64,000 bases of DNA from positions 62,001-126,000 of the forward strand of contig NZ_JAMQCO010000009.1 in assembly GCF_023702225.1 (NCBI RefSeq), given 5' to 3'. Source of the DNA: Aureimonas altamirensis (lineage in GTDB: Bacteria > Pseudomonadota > Alphaproteobacteria > Rhizobiales > Rhizobiaceae). Positions 41,179 to 49,638 of this stretch are shown in pieces (position 1 is the first letter of the stretch; each line of letters opens with the position of its first letter). The translations under genes were made by a program, and so were the position numbers. The notes beneath the pieces were generated by a model that was given only the letters and a program-made list of their open reading frames with translations, was not told where the DNA came from and did not search any database.

Positions 41179-41565
41179 ATGCCTGGTTTCGTCCGTGCCC
41201 TCGTTCTCCTGTTCGCCGCGCTGTCCCTCGGCGGCTGCCTGTCGGCGGGCGGCGGAGGGCCGGCAGCGGCCCCGTCGATCGCGCAGGGCGCGCTCGGCAG
41301 CGAACTGGTTGCGATGGGGCTCGGCGGAAGTGCGCAGCAGGCGGCGCTTAAGGCGGAGTATCAGGCCCTTCAGTTCGGCGCCGTGGGACAGCCCGTAGCG
41401 TGGCAGGATGGCGCGTTCGCAGGGCAGGTCGTGCCGACGCAACTCTATCGCGTCGGCTCGCAGGATTGCCGCGGCTATACCCATACGGTCACGCGGCAGG
41501 GGCGGACGGTGCAGCAGGTAGGCTCGGCTTGCCGGACCGGCGAAGTCTGGACGCCTGTGGCCTGA
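41179..41565 (+). CDS. Surface antigen-like outer membrane lipoprotein
   Basis: A 128-residue protein starting MPGFVRALVLLFAALSLGGC, a signal peptide with lipobox LGGC, so it should be lipidated on Cys 20. The mature part ends SQDCRGYTHTVTRQGRTVQQVGSACRTGEVW, the 'dCReY..tv...G...qa.GtACr..dG.W' pattern of rickettsial 17-kDa-like surface antigens widespread in alphaproteobacteria. An upstream in-frame ATG at 41122 would remove the signal peptide. It follows feuQ and may be co-transcribed. Confidence 0.75.
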   Translation: MPGFVRALVLLFAALSLGGCLSAGGGGPAAAPSIAQGALGSELVAMGLGGSAQQAALKAEYQALQFGAVGQPVAWQDGAFAGQVVPTQLYRVGSQDCRGYTHTVTRQGRTVQQVGSACRTGEVWTPVA

Positions 41566-41646
41566 TCGGTCCATACTTCACCCACGGGCTTCGTCGCTTC
41601 CTGATGGGGAAGTGACTGTGTTTTCGCGCAACACTTTGTTAAAGCG

Positions 41647-41661
41647 TCTGGAACGGTTCCA
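41647..41661 (+). promoter_or_regulatory. Perfect inverted repeat upstream of ccmI
   Basis: CTGGAAC-G-GTTCCAG is a perfect 15-bp inverted repeat about 60-70 bp upstream of ccmI. It shares 17 of 18 bases (GTCTGGAACGGTTNCAGG) with the repeat upstream of the aldehyde oxidase operon at 7466-7483. Confidence 0.35.
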
Positions 41662-41722
41662 GGCGTCGGTCGGGCACCGTTGGAAGTTTTCTGTTTCGGA
41701 TCGCCGGTCGCATCGGATGGAA

Positions 41723-42859
41723 ATGCTGTTCTGGATCATCGCTGGCGCCCTTACGGCAGCTGTCTGTCTGGCTTGCGTCTGGCCCTTGCTCCGCCGCGAG
41801 GTGGCCGCCGGCGCACGTCGTACCGAACATGACATGGTCGTGTACCGGGCGCAGCTCGACGAGTTGGAGGCCGATGTCCGGCGCGGCGTCATCGCCGCGC
41901 CCGAGGCCGCCATCGCCCGTGCGGAGATTGGACGTCGGCTTCTGAAGGCAGCCGAGGCCGGTCCGGCGCAACAGGCTCCGCAGCGCCGGCGGCACTCCGT
42001 GCCGGTCGCGGCATTCCTGCTGATCGCAATCCCCGCCGGCGCCATCGCGGGGTACCTTTCCTTCGGGTCGCCGGACGCCGGCGATATGCCGCTGGCCGCG
42101 CGCGGGGCCGCACCGGGTGCAGGCGATGTCGCCGCGCTGGTGGCCATGGCCGAGGCGCGACTGGCGGCCAATCCGGACGAGGGGCAGGGTTGGGATGCGC
42201 TGGCGCCGATCTACCTGCGCAATGGCGAGGCGACGAAGGCGGTAAACGCGTACCGACGCGCCATCGACCTTCTTGGGCCGACTCCGGCGCGCCTGTCCGG
42301 CTTCGGCGAAGCGCAGGTGATGGTATCGGAGGGGCGCGTCACCGGGCAGGCGGCAGAGGCGTTCCGCGCGGCCCTGGCGCTGGATCCGCAGGTGTTGCTG
42401 CCGCGCTTCTTCCTTGCGTTGCAGTTGATGCAGCAGGCGCGCTTCGCAGAGGCGCAAGACGCCTGGCAGGCGCTGTTGGACGACAGCCCGGCGGATGCGC
42501 CATGGCGCAGCTTCGCAGAGCCGGCCCTGGCCGAGGCGCGCGCCCGCTCCGGCCGCACCGACACTCCGCCGCCCGATGCCGCCGCCGCGATCGCGGCCTT
42601 GCCCCCGGAAGAGCGGCAGCAGCGTATCGAGGGCATGGTGGCCGGCCTTGCCGCCCGGCTGGAAGCCGTGCCAGGCGACGTCGAGGGATGGAAGCGGCTG
42701 ATCCGCTCCTATGCCATACTGGGCGACGACGCGCGTGCAGGCGCCGCCCTGCAGGCGGCAAGCCGAGCCTTCGAACCCGGTACGCCGCAACGGGGCGACA
42801 TCGCGGCGTTGGCGCGGGAGCTGGGGCTGCCCGATGTCGTCGGGGGAGAGGGGCAATGA
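41723..42859 (+). CDS. ccmI: Cytochrome c maturation protein CcmI (CycH)
   Basis: A 378-residue protein of the haem-ligation complex that binds apocytochrome c through TPR repeats. The N-terminus MLFWIIAGALTAAVCLACVWPLLRR is membrane segment 1, then VYRAQLDELEADVRRGVIAAPEAAIARAEIGRRLL, the typical CcmI-1 domain, and a second membrane segment (VPVAAFLLIAIPAGAIAGYL). The periplasmic part has helical TPR pairs (GWDALAPIYLRNGEATKAVNAYRRAI). ATGs at 41717 and 41723 are both possible; the latter matches related CycH starts. It overlaps ccmE by 4 bp. Confidence 0.87.
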   Translation: MLFWIIAGALTAAVCLACVWPLLRREVAAGARRTEHDMVVYRAQLDELEADVRRGVIAAPEAAIARAEIGRRLLKAAEAGPAQQAPQRRRHSVPVAAFLLIAIPAGAIAGYLSFGSPDAGDMPLAARGAAPGAGDVAALVAMAEARLAANPDEGQGWDALAPIYLRNGEATKAVNAYRRAIDLLGPTPARLSGFGEAQVMVSEGRVTGQAAEAFRAALALDPQVLLPRFFLALQLMQQARFAEAQDAWQALLDDSPADAPWRSFAEPALAEARARSGRTDTPPPDAAAAIAALPPEERQQRIEGMVAGLAARLEAVPGDVEGWKRLIRSYAILGDDARAGAALQAASRAFEPGTPQRGDIAALARELGLPDVVGGEGQ

Positions 42860-43329
42860 CACGCAAGCAGAAGCGGGCCGCCGGCCTGGCGGCGATGGTG
42901 GCCGTGGTGGCCGCTGCGGCCGGCCTGGTGCTGACGGCCTTGTCCGACAGTGTCGCTTTCTTCAATTCGCCAACCGACATCGTCGCGCGCGTGCCCGGCG
43001 ACGGCCAGCGCATCCGCCTCGGCGGGCTGGTGGAGACCGGGTCGGTGGAGCGCGACGGAAATACCGTGCGCTTCCGTGTCACCGATACGTTGGAAAGCGT
43101 CGCCGTCACCTATACAGGCCTGTTGCCGGACCTCTTCCGCGAGGGGCAGGGCGTGGTGACCGAGGGTATGCTGGGCGCCGACAGGGTGTTCGCCGCCGAT
43201 ACGGTGCTGGCCAAGCACGATGAAACCTACATGCCCAAGGAAATCGTCGACGACATGAAGGCGCGCGGCATCTGGCAGGAGGGCGAGCCGTTGCCACCGG
43301 CCTCCGCTGTCCGGGGGGCAGGGTCATGA
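42856..43329 (+). CDS. ccmE: Haem chaperone CcmE (CycJ)
   Basis: A 157-residue periplasmic haem carrier anchored by one N-terminal segment ([20 protein letters not shown]). [25 protein letters not shown] forms the OB-fold core, and AKHDETYMP contains the conserved His to which haem is covalently bound, with the following Tyr. It is the second gene of the ccm/cyc operon, coupled by ATGA overlaps on both sides. Confidence 0.93.
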   Translation: MTRKQKRAAGLAAMVAVVAAAAGLVLTALSDSVAFFNSPTDIVARVPGDGQRIRLGGLVETGSVERDGNTVRFRVTDTLESVAVTYTGLLPDLFREGQGVVTEGMLGADRVFAADTVLAKHDETYMPKEIVDDMKARGIWQEGEPLPPASAVRGAGS

Positions 43330-45311
43330 CGGTCGAACTCGGCCATTTCGCGCTGGTGCTGGCTGCCTGCCTGGCGCTCGTGCAATCCTTCGTCCCGCTG
43401 GTGGGCTCGCTGCGAGGCGATATGCGGCTGATGGAAACCGGCTCGGCCACCTCCATCGGCATCTTCGCGCTTCTGTGCCTGTCCTTCGCCTCTCTCACGC
43501 TCGCCTATGCGAATTCCGATTTTTCGGTTTTGAACGTCGTCCAGAATTCGCATTCGCTGAAGCCGATGATATACAAGATCACCGGCGTCTGGGGCAATCA
43601 CGAAGGCTCGATGCTGCTCTGGGTGCTGATCCTGGCGCTGTTCGGCGCGCTCGTCGCCAGCTTCGGCCGCGACCTGCCGGCCACGCTGAAGGCCAACGTG
43701 CTGGCGGTGCAGGGCTGGATCACGCTGGCGTTTCTCGCCTTCATCCTGTTCACCTCCAACCCGTTCACGCGCATATTCCCCGCGCCGATCGAGGGACAGG
43801 ATCTCAACCCGATCCTTCAGGATATCGGCCTCGCGATCCATCCGCCGCTGCTGTATCTCGGCTATGTCGGCTTTTCCGTTTCCTTCTCCTTTGCGGTCGC
43901 CGCGCTGATCGACGGTCGCATCGACGCCGCCTGGGCGCGCTGGGTGCGGCCCTGGACCCTGGCCGCCTGGGTGTTCCTGACGGCCGGCATCGCCATGGGG
44001 TCGTACTGGGCCTATTACGAGCTCGGCTGGGGTGGCTGGTGGTTCTGGGACCCGGTGGAGAATGCATCCTTCATGCCCTGGCTTTCCGGCACCGCGCTGC
44101 TGCATTCGGCACTGGTGATGGAAAAGCGCTCGGCACTGAAGATCTGGACCGTGCTGCTGGCGATCCTTACCTTTTCATTGTCGCTTCTCGGCACCTTCCT
44201 GGTTCGCTCGGGCGTGCTCACCTCCGTCCACTCCTTCGCGGTGGACCCGGAGCGCGGCGTCTTCATACTGGCCATCCTGTTCGTCTTCATCGGCGGTTCT
44301 CTGGCGCTGTTCGCCTTCCGCGCAAGCGAACTGGAGGGGGGCGGGCTGTTCGCCCCGATCTCGCGCGAGGGGGCGCTCGTCTTCAACAACCTCTTCCTGA
44401 CAACCGCCACCGCCACGGTGCTGATCGGCACGCTCTACCCGCTCGGCCTCGAGGTGGTGACGGGCGAGAAGATTTCCGTCGGCGAACCCTTCTTCAACAT
44501 GACCTTCGGCCCGCTGATGCTGCCGCTTCTGTTCGCCATGCCCTTCGGGCCGCTCCTGGCGTGGAAACGGGCGGATCTGGCCGCGGCGGCACAGCGGCTC
44601 TATGCCGTCGTCGGAGCGGCGCTGGCCGTCGTCATCATCACCCTGGCCCTGACGCACGGCACCCGCATCCTTGCGGCCTTCGGCTTCGGGCTGGCCGTCT
44701 GGATCATGCTCGGCAGCCTGGCAGATCTCTGCTACCGCGCCGGACTGCCCAAGGCACCGTGGCGCGTTGCCCTGTCCCGCCTCAAGGGCCTGCCCCGCTC
44801 GGCCTTCGGTACGGCGCTGGCGCATTTCGGCATCGGCGTCACGCTGCTCGGCATCGTGGCCGTCAGCGCCTTCGAAACCGAAACGGTCACGGTGATGGCG
44901 CCCGGCGATCGGTTGGAGGTCGGCGGCAACACCCTGCGCTTCGAACGGCTGGAACAGCGCGACGGGCCCAATTACCACGACGATGTCGGCATCTTCTCGC
45001 TGGTGCGGGGAAGCCGGAGCACGGTCACGATCGAAAGCGCCAAGCGCTTCTATCCGGCGCGGCAGATGCCGACGACGGAGGCCGGTATCTACACCCATGT
45101 CTTCAGCCAGACCTACGTGTCGCTGGGCGATGCGTCGGCCAATGGCGGCGCCAATGTCGTCCGCGTCTGGTACAAGCCGCTGGTGACGCTCATCTGGTAC
45201 GGCTGCGTGCTGATGGCGCTGGGCGGCGCGGTTTCCCTTGCGGACCGGCGCCTGCGGGTAGGGGCGCCGGCGCGCCGGCGCAAGCCCGCATCGCTGGAGG
45301 CCGGCGCATGA
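43326..45311 (+). CDS. ccmF: Haem lyase subunit CcmF (CycK)
   Basis: A 661-residue polytopic membrane protein with about 15 segments. It takes haem from CcmE and helps attach it to apocytochrome CXXCH sites. The WWD domain is [20 protein letters not shown], preceded by conserved [20 protein letters not shown], and periplasmic His residues occur in [13 protein letters not shown]. The length and order of motifs match rhizobial CycK. It is the third gene of the operon. Confidence 0.94.
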   Translation: MTVELGHFALVLAACLALVQSFVPLVGSLRGDMRLMETGSATSIGIFALLCLSFASLTLAYANSDFSVLNVVQNSHSLKPMIYKITGVWGNHEGSMLLWVLILALFGALVASFGRDLPATLKANVLAVQGWITLAFLAFILFTSNPFTRIFPAPIEGQDLNPILQDIGLAIHPPLLYLGYVGFSVSFSFAVAALIDGRIDAAWARWVRPWTLAAWVFLTAGIAMGSYWAYYELGWGGWWFWDPVENASFMPWLSGTALLHSALVMEKRSALKIWTVLLAILTFSLSLLGTFLVRSGVLTSVHSFAVDPERGVFILAILFVFIGGSLALFAFRASELEGGGLFAPISREGALVFNNLFLTTATATVLIGTLYPLGLEVVTGEKISVGEPFFNMTFGPLMLPLLFAMPFGPLLAWKRADLAAAAQRLYAVVGAALAVVIITLALTHGTRILAAFGFGLAVWIMLGSLADLCYRAGLPKAPWRVALSRLKGLPRSAFGTALAHFGIGVTLLGIVAVSAFETETVTVMAPGDRLEVGGNTLRFERLEQRDGPNYHDDVGIFSLVRGSRSTVTIESAKRFYPARQMPTTEAGIYTHVFSQTYVSLGDASANGGANVVRVWYKPLVTLIWYGCVLMALGGAVSLADRRLRVGAPARRRKPASLEAGA

Positions 45312-45757
45312 GGCTGCTGTTCGCCCTTTTGCTGCTGATCGCCGCACTGATGCCCGCCCATGCCGTGCAACCCGACGAGGTGCTCGCGGATCCGGCGCTG
45401 GAGGCCCGCGCCCGGACGCTTTCGGCCGGGCTCCGATGCATGGTGTGCCAGAACCAGTCGATAGACGACAGCGATGCGCCGCTGGCCCGCGATCTGCGCT
45501 TGCTGGTGCGGGAAAGGCTGGAGGCAGGCGACAGTGACCGCGAGGTGCTGTCCTACCTCACGGATCGCTATGGCGAGTTCGTTCTGCTGCGCCCGCCCTT
45601 TCGCCTCGGCACGGCCCTGCTGTGGGGCTTTCCCGTGCTGCTGCTGCTGGCCGGGCTGGTCTTCCTTGTGTTGCGCGCGCGTGGCCGGCATCGCAGCGAG
45701 ACCCGCCTGAGCGAAGATGAAGAGCGAGCCCTGAAGAACCTTACGAACATTTCATGA
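45308..45757 (+). CDS. ccmH: Cytochrome c maturation thiol protein CcmH (CycL)
   Basis: A 149-residue protein with a signal peptide ([17 protein letters not shown]), the redox motif [19 protein letters not shown] that reduces apocytochrome cysteines, and a C-terminal membrane anchor ([19 protein letters not shown]). It ends the ccmI-ccmE-ccmF-ccmH operon and overlaps ccmF by 4 bp. In rhizobia this four-gene order (cycHJKL) is followed by degP, as it is here. Confidence 0.93.
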   Translation: MRLLFALLLLIAALMPAHAVQPDEVLADPALEARARTLSAGLRCMVCQNQSIDDSDAPLARDLRLLVRERLEAGDSDREVLSYLTDRYGEFVLLRPPFRLGTALLWGFPVLLLLAGLVFLVLRARGRHRSETRLSEDEERALKNLTNIS

Positions 45758-45859
45758 CGCGGCAAAGCTACCGTAATTTTGCCGCCACTATAGATCGATG
45801 CGACAGGGACGGCGCGATGCCTGTCCCGATTGGTTTCAGCACTCCTGAGAGGTCGCTCG

Positions 45860-47380
45860 ATGAAAACGCTCGTGGATTCCCGTTTGAAGCGCCGTGTCAG
45901 CGCCGCCGCGCTTGCCGCCGGCATTGCCGGCTTTGCCTTCGGCGGCGTTCTGACCAACACCTATCCGTCCAACGCCGAGCCTGTGACGGTGGAGAACCCC
46001 AAGGAGCAGTTCGGCTTCGCCGAGGTGGTGGACAAGGTTTCCCCGGCCGTTGTTTCGGTACGGGTGCGCGGTGAAACCCGCCCCGTAGCCTCGCGCGGGG
46101 AAAGCATGCAGTCGCCCTTCGACAACCTGCCGGAAGATCATCCGCTGCGCCGCTTCTTCGATTTCGGCAACCCCGGACAGCCGGGTGGCCCGCAGGGCCG
46201 GCAGGGGCCCCGGCCGCAACAGCGGCCAAGCATGGCGCAGGGCTCGGGCTTCTTCATTTCCGATGACGGATACATCGTCACCAACAACCATGTCGTGGCG
46301 GATGGCGACAACTTCACGGTCGTCACCAACAGCGGCAAGGAATACAATGCCGAGCTGGTCGGCACGGACCCGCGCACCGACCTCGCTTTGCTGAAAGTCA
46401 ACGAAGAGGACGTCAAGTTCACCTATGTCGACTTCGCCGACGATACCCGCATGCGCGTCGGCGATTGGGTGGTGGCCGTCGGCAACCCGTTCGGCCTCGG
46501 CGGATCGGTGACCGCCGGCATCATCTCGGCCCGCGGCCGCGACATCGGCGCCGGCCCCTACGACGACTTCCTGCAGATCGACGCGGCGGTGAACCGCGGC
46601 AACTCCGGCGGTCCGGCCTTCAACCTGGAAGGCAAGGTCGTCGGCGTCAATACGGCCATCTACTCTCCGTCCGGCGGCAATGTCGGCATCGCCTTCGCCA
46701 TTCCGGCATCCACCGCGCAGAACGTCATCAACTCGCTGCGGCAGAACGGCTCCGTCCAGCGCGGCTGGCTGGGCGTCCAGATTGCGCCGGTCAGCCAGGA
46801 CATCGCGGATGCGGTCGGCCTGTCCGAGGACAAGGGCGCCATCGTCACCCTTCCCGACAACGAGACGCCGGCGTCGAAGGCCGGTATCCGCACCGGCGAC
46901 GTCATCACGGCGATCAACGGCCAGACGGTCGAGAGTCCGCGCGAGCTTGCCCGCGATATCGCCAATTTCCGCCCGGGGTCCGAGGTGGACATCACCGTGT
47001 GGCGCAACGGCGCGGCGGAAGACCTCAAGGTGACCTTGGGCGATCTATCGTCGCTGGACGAATCGGCCTCGGCAAACGGCACGCCGCGCAGCGTACCGAC
47101 CGATCCGTCGGCGCTGTCCGGCTATGGGCTCAAGCTGACCCCCTCCGATGAAGGCGACGGCGTCGTGGTGACGGACCTCGATCCGGATTCCGAAGCGGCG
47201 ACCAAGGGCGTGCAGGTGGGCGACGTCATCGTTGCCGTCAACGGTACGGAAGTCCGGAGCCAGCACGATATCGAGACTGCCATCAAGGCGGCCTCGGATG
47301 CCGGCCGCAAGGCGGCGCTGTTCCAGATCCGTTCCGGCGAGCAGAACCGGTTCGTCGCCCTGCCGATCGACGAGGGTTGA
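45860..47380 (+). CDS. degP: Do/DegP-type periplasmic serine protease
   Basis: A 506-residue periplasmic protease/chaperone. Signal sequence KRRVSAAALAAGIAGFAFGG. The trypsin-like domain has catalytic His in IVTNNHVV, Asp in RTDLALLK and Ser in NRGNSGGPAFNLEG. PDZ1 starts near RGWLGVQIAPVSQDIADAVGL and PDZ2 near YGLKLTPSDEGDGVVV. A 35-residue Gly/Pro/Gln-rich loop (PGGPQGRQGPRPQQRP) corresponds to the LA loop. ATG at 45860 with GAGAGG is preferred to 45830. It degrades misfolded envelope proteins and is followed by a two-component pair that may govern envelope stress. Confidence 0.92.
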   Translation: MKTLVDSRLKRRVSAAALAAGIAGFAFGGVLTNTYPSNAEPVTVENPKEQFGFAEVVDKVSPAVVSVRVRGETRPVASRGESMQSPFDNLPEDHPLRRFFDFGNPGQPGGPQGRQGPRPQQRPSMAQGSGFFISDDGYIVTNNHVVADGDNFTVVTNSGKEYNAELVGTDPRTDLALLKVNEEDVKFTYVDFADDTRMRVGDWVVAVGNPFGLGGSVTAGIISARGRDIGAGPYDDFLQIDAAVNRGNSGGPAFNLEGKVVGVNTAIYSPSGGNVGIAFAIPASTAQNVINSLRQNGSVQRGWLGVQIAPVSQDIADAVGLSEDKGAIVTLPDNETPASKAGIRTGDVITAINGQTVESPRELARDIANFRPGSEVDITVWRNGAAEDLKVTLGDLSSLDESASANGTPRSVPTDPSALSGYGLKLTPSDEGDGVVVTDLDPDSEAATKGVQVGDVIVAVNGTEVRSQHDIETAIKAASDAGRKAALFQIRSGEQNRFVALPIDEG

Positions 47381-47399
47381 TCGCGCAAGGCCGGACACG

Positions 47400-47425
47400 G
47401 CGGCGCGGGTTCGTTCCCGCGCCGC
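47400..47425 (+). terminator. Terminator after degP
   Basis: A perfect 10-bp GC-rich stem (47400-47409 with 47416-47425) with loop ttcgtt follows the degP stop by 20 bp. The downstream tract (attcttt) is only partly T-rich, so termination may be partial, allowing some read-through into the regulator gene. Confidence 0.6.
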
Positions 47426-47513
47426 ATTCTTTACGCGAGTGAGGGTCAGGGCGATGCATATGGCCGGCACGACGGAGTTTTCAGGGGCGCCGAACGGCGC
47501 TACATCTTGCCCC

Positions 47514-48188
47514 ATGCGAATTTTGCTCATCGAAGACGACAACGAAGCGGCCTCCTATCTGGTCAAGGCCTTGCGGGAAGCCGGCCATGTGGCCGACCGC
47601 GCCGCCGACGGCGATACCGGCTTCAACCTTGCAGACACGCAGAGCTATGACGTCTGGATCGTCGACAGGATGCTGCCGGGCCGCGACGGCCTGTCGCTGA
47701 TTTCGGGGCTTCGCAACAAGGGCAACGAGACGCCGGCGCTGATCCTGTCGGCGCTCGGGCAGGTGGACGATCGCGTGACGGGCCTGCGCGCCGGTGGCGA
47801 CGATTACCTGACCAAGCCGTTTTCCTTTTCGGAGCTTCTGGCGCGGGTGGAGGTTCTGGGCCGCCGTCGCGGCACCAGGGACCAGGAAACCGCCTATCGG
47901 GTCGGCGACCTCGAACTGGACCGGCTGTCGCACGAGGTTCGACGCGGCGGCAAGCCCATCGTGCTTCAGCCCCGCGAGTTCCGGCTTCTCGAATATCTGA
48001 TGAAGCATGCCGGCCAGGTGGTCACCCGCACCATGCTTCTGGAGAATGTGTGGGACTATCATTTCGATCCGCAGACCAACGTGATCGACGTGCATATCTC
48101 TCGCCTGCGCTCCAAGATCGAGCGCGAGTTCTCCTCGCCGCTTCTCCACACGGTGCGGGGCTCGGGCTACATCATGCGGGCGGACTGA
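47514..48188 (+). CDS. OmpR-family response regulator
   Basis: A 224-residue regulator. Receiver domain MRILLIEDDNEAASYLVKALRE with phospho-acceptor Asp in VWIVDRMLPGRDG and Lys in DYLTKPFSFSELLARVE. The winged-helix output domain has LQPREFRLLEYLMKHAGQVVTRTMLLENVW and NVIDVHISRLRSKIE, then TVRGSGYIM. The start at 47514 is chosen by alignment to family starts; ATGs at 47455/47461 have a better-looking leader but add non-conserved residues. The kinase gene follows after 5 bp. Position after degP suggests an envelope-stress role. Confidence 0.87.
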   Translation: MRILLIEDDNEAASYLVKALREAGHVADRAADGDTGFNLADTQSYDVWIVDRMLPGRDGLSLISGLRNKGNETPALILSALGQVDDRVTGLRAGGDDYLTKPFSFSELLARVEVLGRRRGTRDQETAYRVGDLELDRLSHEVRRGGKPIVLQPREFRLLEYLMKHAGQVVTRTMLLENVWDYHFDPQTNVIDVHISRLRSKIEREFSSPLLHTVRGSGYIMRAD

Positions 48189-48193
48189 CCACG

Positions 48194-49591
48194 GTGCGGA
48201 GATTGCGCGCCCTGATGCGGATGACGTCCGTCCGCCTCTCGGCGGTATTCCTGACGCTGTTCGCCATCTTCGCCATCGTTCTCGTCGTCTATGTCACGGC
48301 AACGGCGGCCGGTATCCTGCAGCAGCAGAGCCGGGCGACCATCTCCGACGAAATCCGGGAACTTGGGGGCGTCTACGGGCGGGGCGGCATCGTTGCGCTC
48401 GTGCGGTCCATCGATCAGCGATCACGCCAGCCGGGCGCTTCCCTCTACCTCGTCACCGACCCCACCGGGCGTATCCTGGCCGGCAACGTGCAGAGCCTGG
48501 ATTTCGGTGTTCTCGACAAGACGGGCTTCATCGGAAGCCCTTTCGGATACGAGCGCTTCACCGAGGACGAATCCGACCGCTATCACATGGCAGTCGCCGA
48601 GGTGGTGACGCTTCCCAACGGGATGCGCGTTCTCGTCGGCCGCGATACGACGGATGTGGAGCGCATCCGGACCGTCGTACGCGACGCGCTCGTCCTGGCG
48701 CTCGGCCTCATGGGCGCCGGCGCGCTGTTCGCCTGGCTGTTCGTCGGCCGGCATGCCCTTCACAGGCTGGATCTCATGTCTCTTTCGTCGCGCCGTATCC
48801 TTGCGGGCGATCTCAACGAGAGATTGCCGGTCACGGGGGCCGGCGACGAGTTCGACCGCCTGTCGGAAAACATGAACGCGCTTCTGGCGCGGGTGGCCCT
48901 GCTGCAGGAAGGGCTGAGGCAGGTGTCCGACAATATCGCCCATGACCTGAAGACACCGCTGACACGCCTGCGCAACCGGGCCGAGGCCGCCCTGGTGGAT
49001 CGCCGGTCCGATCCGCGTCAGGCACTGGAAGCTGCCGTGGCGGAAGCCGACCAGATGATCCGCACCTTCGACGCGCTGCTCATGATCGGGCGGGTGGAGG
49101 CGGGATCGCACCCGGTGGAGAAGGTCAAGGTAGACCTTTCCGCCATGGTGGCCGACGTCGCCGAACTATACGAGCCTCTGGCCGAGGAAGCCGGCGCGAC
49201 CTTGCGGGTGGACGCCCATGGCCCGGTTGAGGCGATGGTGAGTCGCGAACTGATCGCACAGACCCTGTCCAACCTCATCGACAATGCGCTGAAATACGGC
49301 GTCGCCGCCGGCGGGGCGTCCGAAGTCACCGTTTCGGTGAGCCGGCAGGACGGTATCTGCCGCCTCGTGATCGCCGACAATGGGCCCGGTATTCCCGAAG
49401 CGCAGCGCGAACGCGTGTTCGAACGCTTTTACCGCCTGGATTCCAGTCGGACGAAGCCTGGTTCCGGGCTTGGCCTGTCGCTTGTCCAGGCCATTGCGCG
49501 CCTGCACGGAGGGGCGGTGCATATCGAGGAAGGCGCACCCGGCTTGCGGGTTGTGATCGAATTCCCCGACGGGATAAGCTCTCCGGCCTGA
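48194..49591 (+). CDS. Sensor histidine kinase (CpxA/TctE-like organisation)
   Basis: A 465-residue inner-membrane sensor starting at GTG 48194 (or ATG 48215). Membrane segment 1 is SAVFLTLFAIFAIVLVVYV. A periplasmic domain of about 130 residues follows (RDTTDVERIRTVVRDAL near its end), then segment 2 (LVLALGLMGAGALFAWLFV). HAMP is followed by VSDNIAHDLKTPLTRLRNRAE with the phospho-acceptor His, and ATPase boxes LSNLIDNALKYG, IADNGPGIP and GSGLGLSLVQ. It pairs with the preceding regulator. The stop codon lies in the first copy of a 15-bp repeat that leads into glnE. Confidence 0.88.
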   Translation: MRRLRALMRMTSVRLSAVFLTLFAIFAIVLVVYVTATAAGILQQQSRATISDEIRELGGVYGRGGIVALVRSIDQRSRQPGASLYLVTDPTGRILAGNVQSLDFGVLDKTGFIGSPFGYERFTEDESDRYHMAVAEVVTLPNGMRVLVGRDTTDVERIRTVVRDALVLALGLMGAGALFAWLFVGRHALHRLDLMSLSSRRILAGDLNERLPVTGAGDEFDRLSENMNALLARVALLQEGLRQVSDNIAHDLKTPLTRLRNRAEAALVDRRSDPRQALEAAVAEADQMIRTFDALLMIGRVEAGSHPVEKVKVDLSAMVADVAELYEPLAEEAGATLRVDAHGPVEAMVSRELIAQTLSNLIDNALKYGVAAGGASEVTVSVSRQDGICRLVIADNGPGIPEAQRERVFERFYRLDSSRTKPGSGLGLSLVQAIARLHGGAVHIEEGAPGLRVVIEFPDGISSPA

Positions 49592-49638
49592 GCAGGAGGG
49601 GCCTGAGCAGGAGGGGCCTGAGCGGGAGGGGCATGAGC
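49585..49638 (+). repeat. Three-and-a-half tandem copies of a 15-bp Shine-Dalgarno repeat before glnE
   Basis: GGCCTGAGCAGGAGG occurs at 49585-49599 and 49600-49614, with GGCCTGAGCGGGAGG at 49615-49629. A partial fourth copy, GGCATGAGC (49630-49638), in which one C-to-A change makes the glnE start codon. The kinase stop TGA is in copy 1. Each full copy carries AGGAGG or GGGAGG, so glnE has several stacked ribosome-binding sites. Confidence 0.85.

Noticed and set aside
41645-41680. An EcfG-type general stress promoter (GGAAC...CGTT) before ccmI
   Set aside because: GGAAC at 41649 and CGTT at 41677 are 23 bp apart, too far for the usual 16-18 bp spacing; the inverted repeat explains the motif better.
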